Assembly: GCF_002008165.1 (NCBI RefSeq)
Contig: NZ_MRDM01000029.1
Location: 62,001 to 126,000, forward strand
Source: Rhizobium laguerreae
Lineage (GTDB): Bacteria > Pseudomonadota > Alphaproteobacteria > Rhizobiales > Rhizobiaceae
Direction: 5' to 3'
Length of the DNA: 64,000 nt
How positions within the stretch are numbered: position 1 is the stretch's first letter; the number at the start of each line of letters is the position of its first letter. Shown here piece by piece: positions 24,602 through 33,130 of the stretch. Under the pieces are notes generated by a model that was given only the letters and a program-made list of their open reading frames with translations, had not been told where the DNA came from and searched no databases. The translations under genes and the position numbers were made by a program.

Positions 24602-27316
24602 ATGGAAAAAAGCCTCGCCCGCTACATCTGGAAGAACACGCGGCTGCAGCAGCTTTGGATCCTGGCCGTCGTCGCCGCATCGATGGTGCCCTATTTCCTG
24701 TCCTTCGACCTGCCGAAGCAGATCGTCAACGGACCGATTCAGGGCGACGGCTTCGAAGGTCCCGGCGCGCGGCAGACTTTCATGCACATTGCCTACGACA
24801 TCCCGCTGATCGGCCATGTCGAATTCTTTGAAGGCCTGCAGCTCAACCGCTTCCAGATGCTGATGGCCCTCAGCCTGGTGTTTCTGGCGCTGGTGGTGCT
24901 GAACGGCCTCTTCAAATTCTACATCAACACCTATAAGGGCCGTCTCGGCGAGCGCATGCTGCGCCGCATCCGCTTCGAGCTGATCGACCGAGTGCTGCGC
25001 TTTCCGCCCATTCACTTCAAGCGGGTGAAATCGGCCGAGATCGCCACCATGATCAAGGACGAGGTGGAGCCGATGGGCGGCTTCACCGGCGACGCCTTCG
25101 TTTCCCCTGCTCTTCTCGGCGGCCAGGCGATAACGGCGCTCGTCTTCATCATCGTCCAGAATTTCTGGCTTGGCATGATCGCCGCCGGCATCGTCGGCGT
25201 GCAGGCCATCGTCATCCCCCGCATGCGCAAGCGCCTCTTGGAACTCGGCCGCCAGCGGCAGCTGACGGCGCGCGAACTCTCCGGCCGCGTCGGCGAAATC
25301 GTCGAGGGCATCGGCACGATCCACGGCAACGACACGTCGAATCTCGAACGCGCCGACATCGCCTCGCGGCTCGGACGGATTTTCTCGATCCGCTACGACC
25401 TTTACCAGTGGAAGTTCCTGGTGAAGTTCATCAACAACTTCCTCGCCCAGGTCACGCCGTTCCTGTTCTACGCGATCGGCGGCTATCTTGCGCTCCAGGG
25501 CCGGCTCGACATCGGCCAGCTTGTCGCCGTCATATCAGCCTACAAGGACCTGCCCGGCCCGCTGAAGGAACTGATCGACTGGGACCAGATGCGCCAGGAC
25601 GTGCAGGTGAAATACCAGCAGGTCTACGAGCAGTTCAACGTCGAGCCGCTGATCGACAGCCGCATTCAGGAACTCGCAACCGCCCCGGTCGGCCCGTTGA
25701 CTGGCGCGTTCGTCATCACCAATCTGACGCTCTCCGACGACAGCGGCGCCCGCATCGTCGATCACGTCTCCGTTGAGATCAAGCCGAACGAGACGGTGGC
25801 GATCGTCGGGCCGAACGGCAGCGGCGCTGAGGCCTTCGCCGAAGCGCTCGGACGCATGGTCTGGCCGGACTCCGGCCGTATCACCATCGACGGACGCGAT
25901 CTCCTGGAGCTGCCGGAATCGATTACCGGCCGGCGGATCTCCTATGCCTCGGCGGACACTTTCTTCTTCCACGGGACGCTCGCCAGCAATCTGCTCTACG
26001 GCCTGAAACATGCGCCGATGACCGATCCGATTTACGACGAGCGGGAAGCACTGGAGTATAAATGGCATTCCGCCGAGGCGGAAAAGGCCGGCAATCCGAC
26101 GCTCGACCTCAACAGCGACTGGGTGGACTACAAGGCTGCCGGCGCCAGCGGGCCCGAGGACCTGCTCACAGCAATCCGCCCGGTGCTCGACGCCGTCCTG
26201 ATCTCGCAGGACATCCTCGATTTGGCGCTGCGCTCGACCGTCAACACCGACGTGCATGTGGCGCTCGGCGACCACGTCGTGGCGCTACGCGCCTCGCTCA
26301 GGGACCGGCTGCGCGACGAGGGGCTCGACACGATCGTCGTGCCTTTCGACTTCGATGCCTATAACGCCCAGGCGACGGTCGGCGAGAACCTGCTCTTCGG
26401 CACGATGAAGCGGCCGTTGATGACCAACCGGAGGCTGGCCGCGCATCCCTATTTCCAGCAGCTCTTCCGTGAGACCGGCCTCAGCACCGATCTCTACGCC
26501 ATGGGCCTCGAGATCGCCGAAAACGCGGTGGAACTCTTCCACGACCTGCCGCCCGACCATCCATTCTTCCAGCAGCTGACCTTCATGACGGCGGACGACA
26601 TCCCGACCTATCAGGCGTTGCTGCAGAAGCTGCAAAGCCGCCGCTTCGAAGATGCCACTCCGGAAGAACGTTCGGCCATCATCCGGCTGAGTTTTGCCTA
26701 TATCGAGCCGCGCCACCGCTTCGGCTTGCTGTCGAACGAGCTCATGGACAAGATCGTCAGCGCCCGCAAGCAGTTCCACGAGCATATTCCGGCCGATCTC
26801 GCCGAGCTGATCGAGCGTTACGACGCCGAGCGTTTCACGCCGTCGGCAAGCCTGATGGACAATGTGCTCTTCGGCCGTATTGCCTATCAGCAGGCCGACG
26901 CCTCCGATCGCATCCGCGGCATCATGGGCGAACTCTTCGACGCGCTCGACCTCTATGACGACGTTCTGTCGATCGGCCTCGAATTCGACGTCGGCTCCGG
27001 CGGCAAACGGCTGACCATGGTGCAGCGGCAGAAGCTGAACCTGGCCCGCGCGCTGTTGAAGCGCTCGGACTATTTCATCTTCAACCGGCCGCTGTCGGCG
27101 CTTGACCAGCGCGTTCAAGATCAGATCACCCGCAACATCATCGAGGGCCTGCACGAAGAAGGCCATCGGCCGGCGATCATCTGGGTGCTCTCCAACGCCA
27201 GGCAGGCCGAGATGTTCGACCGGATCCTGCTCTTTGACCGCGGCGGATTGGCGGAGGCCGGAAACTATCCGGAACTTTCCGAGAAAAACGGGATGTTCAA
27301 GGAACTGTTATCGTAA
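24602..27316 (+). CDS. degenerate ABC exporter-like protein with expanded ATPase domain
   Basis: The 904-residue protein has an exporter-type membrane domain (residues 15-325) and an ATPase-like domain that has lost its motifs. Walker A is GPNGSGAEA (403-411), with Ala for Lys. Walker B is FIFNRP (825-830), with Asn-Arg for Asp-Glu. The signature region reads LTMVQRQK and the H-loop histidine is missing (VLSNARQAE). About 320 extra residues separate the Q-loop region from the signature. The element [N]-[LV]-L-[FY]-G recurs: SNLLYG (462-467), ENLLFG (595-600), DNVLFG (753-758). The D-loop SALD (832-835) is kept. The frame is intact, so it is selected for something other than ATP hydrolysis. 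It lies between glycosyltransferases and a cyclic-nucleotide receptor. Confidence 0.85.
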   Translation: MEKSLARYIWKNTRLQQLWILAVVAASMVPYFLSFDLPKQIVNGPIQGDGFEGPGARQTFMHIAYDIPLIGHVEFFEGLQLNRFQMLMALSLVFLALVVLNGLFKFYINTYKGRLGERMLRRIRFELIDRVLRFPPIHFKRVKSAEIATMIKDEVEPMGGFTGDAFVSPALLGGQAITALVFIIVQNFWLGMIAAGIVGVQAIVIPRMRKRLLELGRQRQLTARELSGRVGEIVEGIGTIHGNDTSNLERADIASRLGRIFSIRYDLYQWKFLVKFINNFLAQVTPFLFYAIGGYLALQGRLDIGQLVAVISAYKDLPGPLKELIDWDQMRQDVQVKYQQVYEQFNVEPLIDSRIQELATAPVGPLTGAFVITNLTLSDDSGARIVDHVSVEIKPNETVAIVGPNGSGAEAFAEALGRMVWPDSGRITIDGRDLLELPESITGRRISYASADTFFFHGTLASNLLYGLKHAPMTDPIYDEREALEYKWHSAEAEKAGNPTLDLNSDWVDYKAAGASGPEDLLTAIRPVLDAVLISQDILDLALRSTVNTDVHVALGDHVVALRASLRDRLRDEGLDTIVVPFDFDAYNAQATVGENLLFGTMKRPLMTNRRLAAHPYFQQLFRETGLSTDLYAMGLEIAENAVELFHDLPPDHPFFQQLTFMTADDIPTYQALLQKLQSRRFEDATPEERSAIIRLSFAYIEPRHRFGLLSNELMDKIVSARKQFHEHIPADLAELIERYDAERFTPSASLMDNVLFGRIAYQQADASDRIRGIMGELFDALDLYDDVLSIGLEFDVGSGGKRLTMVQRQKLNLARALLKRSDYFIFNRPLSALDQRVQDQITRNIIEGLHEEGHRPAIIWVLSNARQAEMFDRILLFDRGGLAEAGNYPELSEKNGMFKELLS

Positions 27317-27418
27317 TATTCTATAGGGGCGGCGATGGTGGGTGTTCCTGATGGGGACGCCTCGAAGTTTGAAGATGCCTGGTCCTGCGGGACCCGGCAT
27401 CAGGGGATTGAAACGCTC

Positions 27419-27886
27419 ATGCTGTTGAGAGACGAAGTCGAAATGCTCCGAAGGGTGCCGATCTTTTCAAGGATCGCGCCAGCAAAGCTCAAGCTTTTGG
27501 CCTTTACCTCCGATCGCATGACCTACAAGGCCGGACAGGACCTTTTCCATCAGGGCGATGTCGGTGATGCCGCCTATGTCGTCCTCTCGGGCACCGCCGA
27601 CGTCGTCGTCGCATCACCGGCCGGCGAGATCAAGGTCGCTGACGTCGAACCCAATTCCATCGTCGGCGAAATCGCCATCCTCTGCGATGTCTCGCGCACG
27701 GCAACGGTCCGCGCCACCTCGTCGCTAGAGGTGCTGCGCATCAGCAAGGAGCATTTCCTGAAGCTGCTCAGCGATTTCCCCGAAATGGCCGTGGAAATCA
27801 TGCGGGTGCTGGCCGACCGCCTGAACCACACCACCGCGGAACTAACCGCGGCCCGGGCGGCGAAGCAGCCTCAGATGGCGCAGTAA
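27419..27886 (+). CDS. cyclic-nucleotide-binding domain protein without DNA-binding domain
   Basis: The protein of about 155 residues (MLLRDEVEMLRRVPIFSRI) is a single CRP-type cyclic-nucleotide-binding fold. DLFHQGDVGDAAYVVLSG fills the first beta roll, and the phosphate-binding cassette is GEIAILCDVSRTATVRATSS, with the Glu and Arg that hold the cyclic phosphate. The final helix (MAVEIMRVLADRLNHTTAEL) ends without a helix-turn-helix, so it is an effector or partner protein rather than a transcription factor. A start at 27335 with GGGGCGGCG upstream is also possible; the later ATG at 27419 fits the family N-terminus better. It follows the degenerate ABC gene and probably belongs to its transcript. 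Confidence 0.85.
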   Translation: MLLRDEVEMLRRVPIFSRIAPAKLKLLAFTSDRMTYKAGQDLFHQGDVGDAAYVVLSGTADVVVASPAGEIKVADVEPNSIVGEIAILCDVSRTATVRATSSLEVLRISKEHFLKLLSDFPEMAVEIMRVLADRLNHTTAELTAARAAKQPQMAQ

Positions 27887-28212
27887 GGTTTTTCAGGATT
27901 TCGCCGGCCATTTCCGTGCGCCTGTACGAAGCGCAAAATTCCAGCTGTTGATCTTTTGGCGAACATGACAGCTCACCATAAAAGATGTGCGTGAGATGAC
28001 CGGTTCCGTTCCAGCGATGCGTCCAGGCCGGCCGATCTCCGGCTGATGGACAAGAAAATCGGCTGACTCTCCACCTCATCAAGCTGACTTGTCGCGACAC
28101 CGACGTTCTGTTCGGCGATAAACTGAATTGCTTTCTTGCGATCTGATGTTGCTTTCGCACGCCGGGCAAATGCCTGCATGGCTTCCCATGCAGGCCATTT
28201 GTTCGACTGCGT
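27887..28212. other. convergent intergenic region with terminator
   Basis: This stretch of 326 bp lies between the convergent cyclic-nucleotide protein and MFS genes. A 68-codon open frame on the minus strand shows no recognisable pattern or ribosome site. The right end holds a strong hairpin. Nothing else is visible. Confidence 0.5.
28172..28195. terminator. hairpin between convergent genes
   Basis: GCCTGCATGG (28172-28181) and CCATGCAGGC (28186-28195) are perfect 10-bp arms with a CTTC loop. It lies 17 bp beyond the MFS stop on the minus strand. T-runs on either side are weak (CATTTG), so termination is likely but not certain. Confidence 0.6.
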
Positions 28213-29544
28213 CTATTCCCGCTGCTCCAGCGCCCTGCTGAAGGCAAGTGCTGCAAGCGTGCAGATGGCGCCGGACAGCAGGTAGTAACCGACGAAAGTC
28301 AGGCCGAAGCGGCTGGAGAGGCTGAGCGCCACCAGCGGCGCAAAACCCGCACCGATCAACCAGGCCAGATCCGATGTGAAGGCGGCACCGGTATAGCGGT
28401 AGCCGCGGCCGAAGCGGGACGAGATCGAGCCCGTCGCCTGGCCGAAGGAAAGGCCGAGCACGCCGAAGCCGATGATGACGAAAGCGTCATGGCCGCTGTT
28501 GCCGGATGCGATCAGGCTCGGCCCAACGAAGCTGAAGACGGCGATGATGACGGCGCAGATGGCAAGCTGGGCGCGCCGGCCGATGCGGTCGGCAATCAGG
28601 CCTGATGCGATGATGGTGATGATGCCGACCATGGCGCCGACCACCTGCACCACCATGAAGGTGCCGATCGGCTGGTTGCCATAAAGGCTCATCCAGCCGA
28701 GCGGGAAAATGGTGACGAGGTGGAACATGGCGAAGCTTGCGAGCGGCACGAAAGCGCCGATCAGAATGTCGCGGCCGTGAACGCGCAGCACGTCGAGAAT
28801 GGGAGCTGCTTCCAGCTCATGCTGCTCCAGCAGCGTGCCGAATTCCTTGGTCATGACGAGCCGCAAACGCGCAAACAGCGCTACGACGTTGATCGCGAAG
28901 GCGACGAAGAAGGGATAACGCCAGCCCCAGGAGAGGAAATCCTCACTGGAAAGATTGGCGACGAAATAACCGAACAAGGTGCTGGCCAGCGCAAAACCGA
29001 TCGGCGCACCGAGCTGCGGGATCATCGCATACCAGCCGCGGTGTTTGGCCGGCGCGTTGAGCGCCAGCAGCGAGGCAAGACCGTCCCAGGCGCCGCCGAG
29101 CGCGAAGCCCTGGCCGAGGCGGAAGAGCGCCAGCAACGCGATCGACCAGACGCCGATCTCGTTGTAACCCGGCAGGAAGGCGATCGAGGCCGTGGAGCCG
29201 CCAAGCAGGAAGAGCGCGATCGTCAGCTTGGTGCCACGGCCGTACAGCCGATCGATCGTCATGAAGACGACGGAGCCGACGGGGCGAGCCAGGAAGGCAA
29301 GCGAGAAGATAGCGAAGGAATAGAGCGTGCCCGTCAGCCTGTCCGGAGCGAAAGGGAAAATCAGCTGTGGAAAGACCAGGACCGAGGCGAGGCCGTAGAC
29401 GAAGAAATCGAAGAATTCCGACATGCGGCCTATCACCACGCCGATGGCGATGCTGCCCGGCGAAACCGGCTTGTCGTCGTGAATGCGCCGCGCGTCGCGT
29501 TCCAGCGACGACGATGACGGTCCGTAATGCGTTGTTTCAGCCAT
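28213..29544 (-). CDS. MFS transporter, metabolite:H+ symporter type
   Basis: The 443-residue protein has 12 membrane segments. Motifs of the MHS subfamily are present: GVVIGRMSEFFDFFVYGLAS at residues 34-53, LARPVGSVVFMTIDRLYGR near 88 (loop 2-3, RPxG then DR-GR) and the repeated loop DRIGRRAQL near 325. Members move small organic acids or osmolytes with protons. GAGGGAGGCG stands four bases before the ATG at 29544, fixing the start. An FNR/FixK-like box lies about 45 bp upstream. It is divergent from cyoA, and the carried compound is unknown. Confidence 0.88.
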   Translation of the reverse strand: MAETTHYGPSSSSLERDARRIHDDKPVSPGSIAIGVVIGRMSEFFDFFVYGLASVLVFPQLIFPFAPDRLTGTLYSFAIFSLAFLARPVGSVVFMTIDRLYGRGTKLTIALFLLGGSTASIAFLPGYNEIGVWSIALLALFRLGQGFALGGAWDGLASLLALNAPAKHRGWYAMIPQLGAPIGFALASTLFGYFVANLSSEDFLSWGWRYPFFVAFAINVVALFARLRLVMTKEFGTLLEQHELEAAPILDVLRVHGRDILIGAFVPLASFAMFHLVTIFPLGWMSLYGNQPIGTFMVVQVVGAMVGIITIIASGLIADRIGRRAQLAICAVIIAVFSFVGPSLIASGNSGHDAFVIIGFGVLGLSFGQATGSISSRFGRGYRYTGAAFTSDLAWLIGAGFAPLVALSLSSRFGLTFVGYYLLSGAICTLAALAFSRALEQRE

Positions 29545-29935
29545 GAAACGCCTCCCTCGTTGAGGCGCTTTCGGCAGGGCGCCTCAACCTGATCTTGATC
29601 AAACCTGCAGGCTTATCAAGTCCGTAAGACGTAAATAGTTCATCATCACGGCTCAAAATGAGGCGTGGACGGAAAAAAGAGCGTGATCCGGAGCGCGATT
29701 TTTCCCGGGAACGCTGGCTTGGCCGGCTCTTGCGGATATATTGATCTGAAACATGCGCTGGGCAAGGAATCCTTCTTGATTTCATCAGGATTCCAAAGCT
29801 GTAGTGCACCATGATTTGTGCCGCATTGCGGCATCATTGCTGCACTGCGACCAAACACCTCATGTCGCTATCAGGTTCAGTGCGTTAGTCGCGGAACGAA
29901 CGAAACAACAAGAGCTTAGAGACGTGCTAAAACTC
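29545..29935. other. divergent promoter region, MFS gene and cyo operon
   Basis: These 391 bp separate the MFS gene from cyoA. An FNR/FixK-like box is at 29589-29602. A run of AAAAAAGAGCG and GATTTTTCCCG lies near 29673-29706. No open frame on either strand has protein-like sequence before cyoA. No clear sigma-70 promoter for cyoA was identified. Confidence 0.45.
29589..29602. promoter_or_regulatory. FNR/FixK-type anaerobox
   Basis: CTGATCTTGATCAA matches the consensus TTGAT-N4-ATCAA at nine of ten positions. It is centred about 50 bp before the MFS start and about 340 bp before cyoA. In rhizobia FnrN/FixK proteins bind such sites under low oxygen, activating or repressing by position. The proximity suggests the MFS gene as target, but repression of the aerobic oxidase is also plausible. 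Confidence 0.5.
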
Positions 29936-31084
29936 ATGAAGTTTTCCCGCCTTCTATCCGTCTTGCCGCTGCTTTTCCTGGCAGGATGCAACATGGTGGT
30001 CATGGCGCCCTCCGGCGACATCGCCGCGCAACAGCGCGATCTCATCGTCATCTCGACGGTACTGATGCTTTTGATCATCATACCGGTGATCTTCCTGACG
30101 CTGTTCTTCGCCTGGCGCTACCGCCGCTCCAACACGGCCGCCACTTACGCGCCGGAATGGCACCATTCGACCCGCCTCGAAATCGTGATCTGGTCGGCGC
30201 CGCTTGCGATCATCATCGCGCTCGGCGCCGTGACCTGGATTTCCACGCATAAGCTCGATCCCTATCGCCCGCTCGACCGCCTCGATGCGGAGCGTGCCAT
30301 TCCGGCCGATACCAAGCCGCTGATCGTCGAGGTCGTGGCGCTCGACTGGAAGTGGCTGTTCTTCTATCCCGAACTCGGCATCGCCACCGTCAACGAACTG
30401 GCTGCTCCGGTCGACGTTCCGATCAATTTCAAGATCACCGCCTCCTCGGTGATGAACTCCTTCTATATCCCTGCCCTGGCCGGCCAGATCTACGCGATGC
30501 CCGGCATGGAGACGAAGCTGCACGCCGTCATCAACCGGCAAGGCGAATATGAGGGCTTCTCCGCCAATTATAGCGGAAGCGGCTTCTCGCACATGCGCTT
30601 CAAGTTCCACGGCCTCGATCAAGCGGGCTTTGACGCCTGGGTGGCGCAGGTCAAGCAGCAGGGCACGATGCTCAACCGCGACGCTTATCTGAAACTCGAG
30701 AAGCCGAGCGAGAAGGAACCGGTGCGTTATTATGCCGGCGCCGATGCCGACCTTTACAACGCCATCCTCAACATGTGCGCCACTCCGGGCAAGATGTGCA
30801 TGAACGAGATGATGCACATCGACATGATGGGCGGCGGCGGCAAGGAAAGTGCGGAGAACCGCGAGAAGCTGCAATACGACAACCGTCATGCCGACGAAGG
30901 CATCGTGGCGCCCGCCGCCACCGTGCCGGCGACCGGGGCTCCGGCACGCAGCGAGCCTGCCGAGCGGACCGACGGCATGCAGCACGACATGCCCGGCATG
31001 GACATGCAGCATGAGGGTCATTCCATGCCCGGCACGGACAACGGCGCCACTCCGGCGCCGGCGCAGCTCAACAACAACAATTAA
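29936..31084 (+). CDS. cyoA: cytochrome bo ubiquinol oxidase subunit II
   Basis: The 382-residue protein starts MKFSRLLSVLPLLFLAGCNM, a lipoprotein signal with LAGC lipobox. Two membrane helices follow (residues 35-60 and 80-105), then the periplasmic cupredoxin domain without the CuA ligand set, as expected for a quinol oxidase. The tail (about residues 270-382) is unusual: MCMNEMMHIDMMGGGG and later MQHDMPGMDMQHEGHSMPGT are rich in Met and His and could bind copper. A GTG at 29924 in frame is an alternative start. It is first of cyoABCD-SURF1. Confidence 0.92.
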   Translation: MKFSRLLSVLPLLFLAGCNMVVMAPSGDIAAQQRDLIVISTVLMLLIIIPVIFLTLFFAWRYRRSNTAATYAPEWHHSTRLEIVIWSAPLAIIIALGAVTWISTHKLDPYRPLDRLDAERAIPADTKPLIVEVVALDWKWLFFYPELGIATVNELAAPVDVPINFKITASSVMNSFYIPALAGQIYAMPGMETKLHAVINRQGEYEGFSANYSGSGFSHMRFKFHGLDQAGFDAWVAQVKQQGTMLNRDAYLKLEKPSEKEPVRYYAGADADLYNAILNMCATPGKMCMNEMMHIDMMGGGGKESAENREKLQYDNRHADEGIVAPAATVPATGAPARSEPAERTDGMQHDMPGMDMQHEGHSMPGTDNGATPAPAQLNNNN

Positions 31085-31126
31085 CCTGGCGCTTTGCGTC
31101 GCAAGACATAATGAACGGGTTGTTCC

Positions 31127-33130
31127 ATGTTTTCCAATCCTGACCTCCTGAAGTTCGTCTTCGGCCGGTTGACCCTCGATGCCATCCCCTATCACGAGCC
31201 GATCCTGGTCGTGACCTTCATCGGCGTCGTCATCGGCGGTCTCGCTGTGCTCGGCATCATCACCTATTTCAAGTTCTGGGGTCCGCTCTGGCGCGACTGG
31301 ATCTGCAGCGTCGATCACAAGAAGATCGGCATCATGTATGTGATCCTCGCCGTCATCATGCTGCTGCGCGGCTTTTCCGACGCGATCATGATGCGCGTCC
31401 AGCAGGCGATCGCCTTCAACGGCTCGGAGGGCTATCTGCCGCCGCACCATTACGACCAGGTCTTCACCGCCCACGGCGTCATCATGATCTTCTTCGTGGC
31501 GATGCCCTTCGTCACCGGTCTGATGAACTTCGTGGTGCCGCTGCAGATCGGCGCGCGCGACGTCTCCTTCCCCTTCCTCAACAACTTCTCTTTCTGGATG
31601 ACCACCGCCGGCGCGATCATCATCATGCTGTCGCTGTTCATCGGCGAATTCGCCCAGACCGGCTGGCTCGCCTACCCGCCGCTGTCGGGCGCAGCCTACA
31701 GTCCGGGCGTCGGCGTCGATTATTATATCTGGGGCCTGCAGGTGGCCGGTGTCGGAACGACGCTTTCGGGCATCAACCTGATCGCCACCATCGTCAAGAT
31801 GCGTGCGCCGGGCATGACCTTCATGAAGATGCCGGTCTTCACCTGGACAGCGCTCTGCACCAACGTGCTGATCGTCGCCTCCTTCCCGATCCTGACGGCA
31901 ACGCTGGCGCTTCTGTCGCTCGACCGCTATGCCGGGACGAACTTCTTTACCAATGACCTCGGCGGCAACCCGATGATGTACATCAATCTCATCTGGATCT
32001 GGGGTCATCCTGAAGTCTACATTCTCGTGCTGCCGGCCTTCGGCATCTTCTCGGAAGTCGTCGCCACCTTCTCCGGCAAACGCCTCTTCGGCTACGCCTC
32101 CATGGTCTACGCGACCTGCGTGATCATGATTCTCTCCTACATCGTCTGGCTGCACCACTTCTTCACGATGGGCTCGGGCGCTTCCGTCAATTCCTTCTTC
32201 GGCATCACCACGATGATCATCTCGATCCCCACCGGGGCAAAGATCTTCAACTGGCTCTTCACCATGTATCGCGGCCGCATCCGCTTTGAGGTGCCGATGC
32301 TGTGGACGGTCGGCTTCATGGTGACCTTCGTCATCGGCGGCATGACCGGCGTCATGCTCGCCGTGCCGCCGGCCGACTTCGTGCTGCACAATTCGCTGTT
32401 TCTCATCGCCCACTTCCACAACGTCATCATCGGCGGCGTTCTCTTCGGCATGTTCGCCGGCGTGAACTACTGGTTCCCGAAGGCCTTCGGCTTCAAGCTC
32501 GATCCCTTCTGGGGCAAGATGAGCTTCTGGTTCTGGCAGATCGGCTTCTGGTTCGCCTTCATGCCGCTCTACGTGCTCGGCCTGATGGGCGTCACCCGCC
32601 GCGTGAGCCAGTTCGAGGATCCGTCGCTGCAGATCTGGTTCATCATCGCCGCTTTCGGCGTCGGCCTGATCGCGCTCGGTATCGCCGCCTTCCTCATCCA
32701 GATCGTCGTCAGCTTCATGAAACGCGAGGAATTGCGCGACGATAGTGGCGATCCCTGGGATGGCCGCACGCTGGAATGGTCGACCTCTTCGCCGCCGCCG
32801 GATTACAACTTCGCCTTCACGCCCGTCGTCCACGACCATGACAGCTGGTACGACATGAAGAACCGTGGTTATGCGCGTCCGCTGGAAGGCTTCCGACCGA
32901 TCCACATGCCGAAGAACACCGGCACCGGCGCAATCCTGTCGGCAATCAGCGTCGCCCTCGCCTTCGGCCTGATCTGGTATATGTGGTGGCTGGTGGCCGT
33001 CTCCTTCGTCGCCATGCTCGTCGTCGCGATCGGTCATACCTTCAACTACAGACGCGACTTTCACATCCCCGCCGAAGAGGTGACCGAAACGGAAGGCAAG
33101 CGCACGGCGTTGCTTGCCGAGCAGGTGTAA
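31127..33130 (+). CDS. cyoB: cytochrome bo ubiquinol oxidase subunit I
   Basis: The 667-residue protein is the heme-copper catalytic subunit. WGHPEVYILVLPAFG (near residue 285) carries the His-Tyr pair that ligates CuB, HHFFTMG (near 342) gives the two further CuB histidines, and HFHNVIIGG (near 430) holds the heme ligands. About 15 membrane segments are present, the length typical of CyoB. It reduces O2 with quinol electrons and pumps protons. It starts 42 bases after cyoA and its stop overlaps cyoC by one base. All key residues are present. Confidence 0.96.
   Translation: MFSNPDLLKFVFGRLTLDAIPYHEPILVVTFIGVVIGGLAVLGIITYFKFWGPLWRDWICSVDHKKIGIMYVILAVIMLLRGFSDAIMMRVQQAIAFNGSEGYLPPHHYDQVFTAHGVIMIFFVAMPFVTGLMNFVVPLQIGARDVSFPFLNNFSFWMTTAGAIIIMLSLFIGEFAQTGWLAYPPLSGAAYSPGVGVDYYIWGLQVAGVGTTLSGINLIATIVKMRAPGMTFMKMPVFTWTALCTNVLIVASFPILTATLALLSLDRYAGTNFFTNDLGGNPMMYINLIWIWGHPEVYILVLPAFGIFSEVVATFSGKRLFGYASMVYATCVIMILSYIVWLHHFFTMGSGASVNSFFGITTMIISIPTGAKIFNWLFTMYRGRIRFEVPMLWTVGFMVTFVIGGMTGVMLAVPPADFVLHNSLFLIAHFHNVIIGGVLFGMFAGVNYWFPKAFGFKLDPFWGKMSFWFWQIGFWFAFMPLYVLGLMGVTRRVSQFEDPSLQIWFIIAAFGVGLIALGIAAFLIQIVVSFMKREELRDDSGDPWDGRTLEWSTSSPPPDYNFAFTPVVHDHDSWYDMKNRGYARPLEGFRPIHMPKNTGTGAILSAISVALAFGLIWYMWWLVAVSFVAMLVVAIGHTFNYRRDFHIPAEEVTETEGKRTALLAEQV

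Noticed and set aside
27973..28179. Minus-strand 68-codon frame between the cyclic-nucleotide protein and the MFS gene
   Set aside because: Its start lies inside the terminator-like hairpin arms and no purine-rich ribosome site precedes it.
29954..33064. Minus-strand open frame of about 1036 codons across cyoA and cyoB
   Set aside because: Antisense shadow of cyoAB; low-complexity Asp/His/Glu content and no ribosome site.
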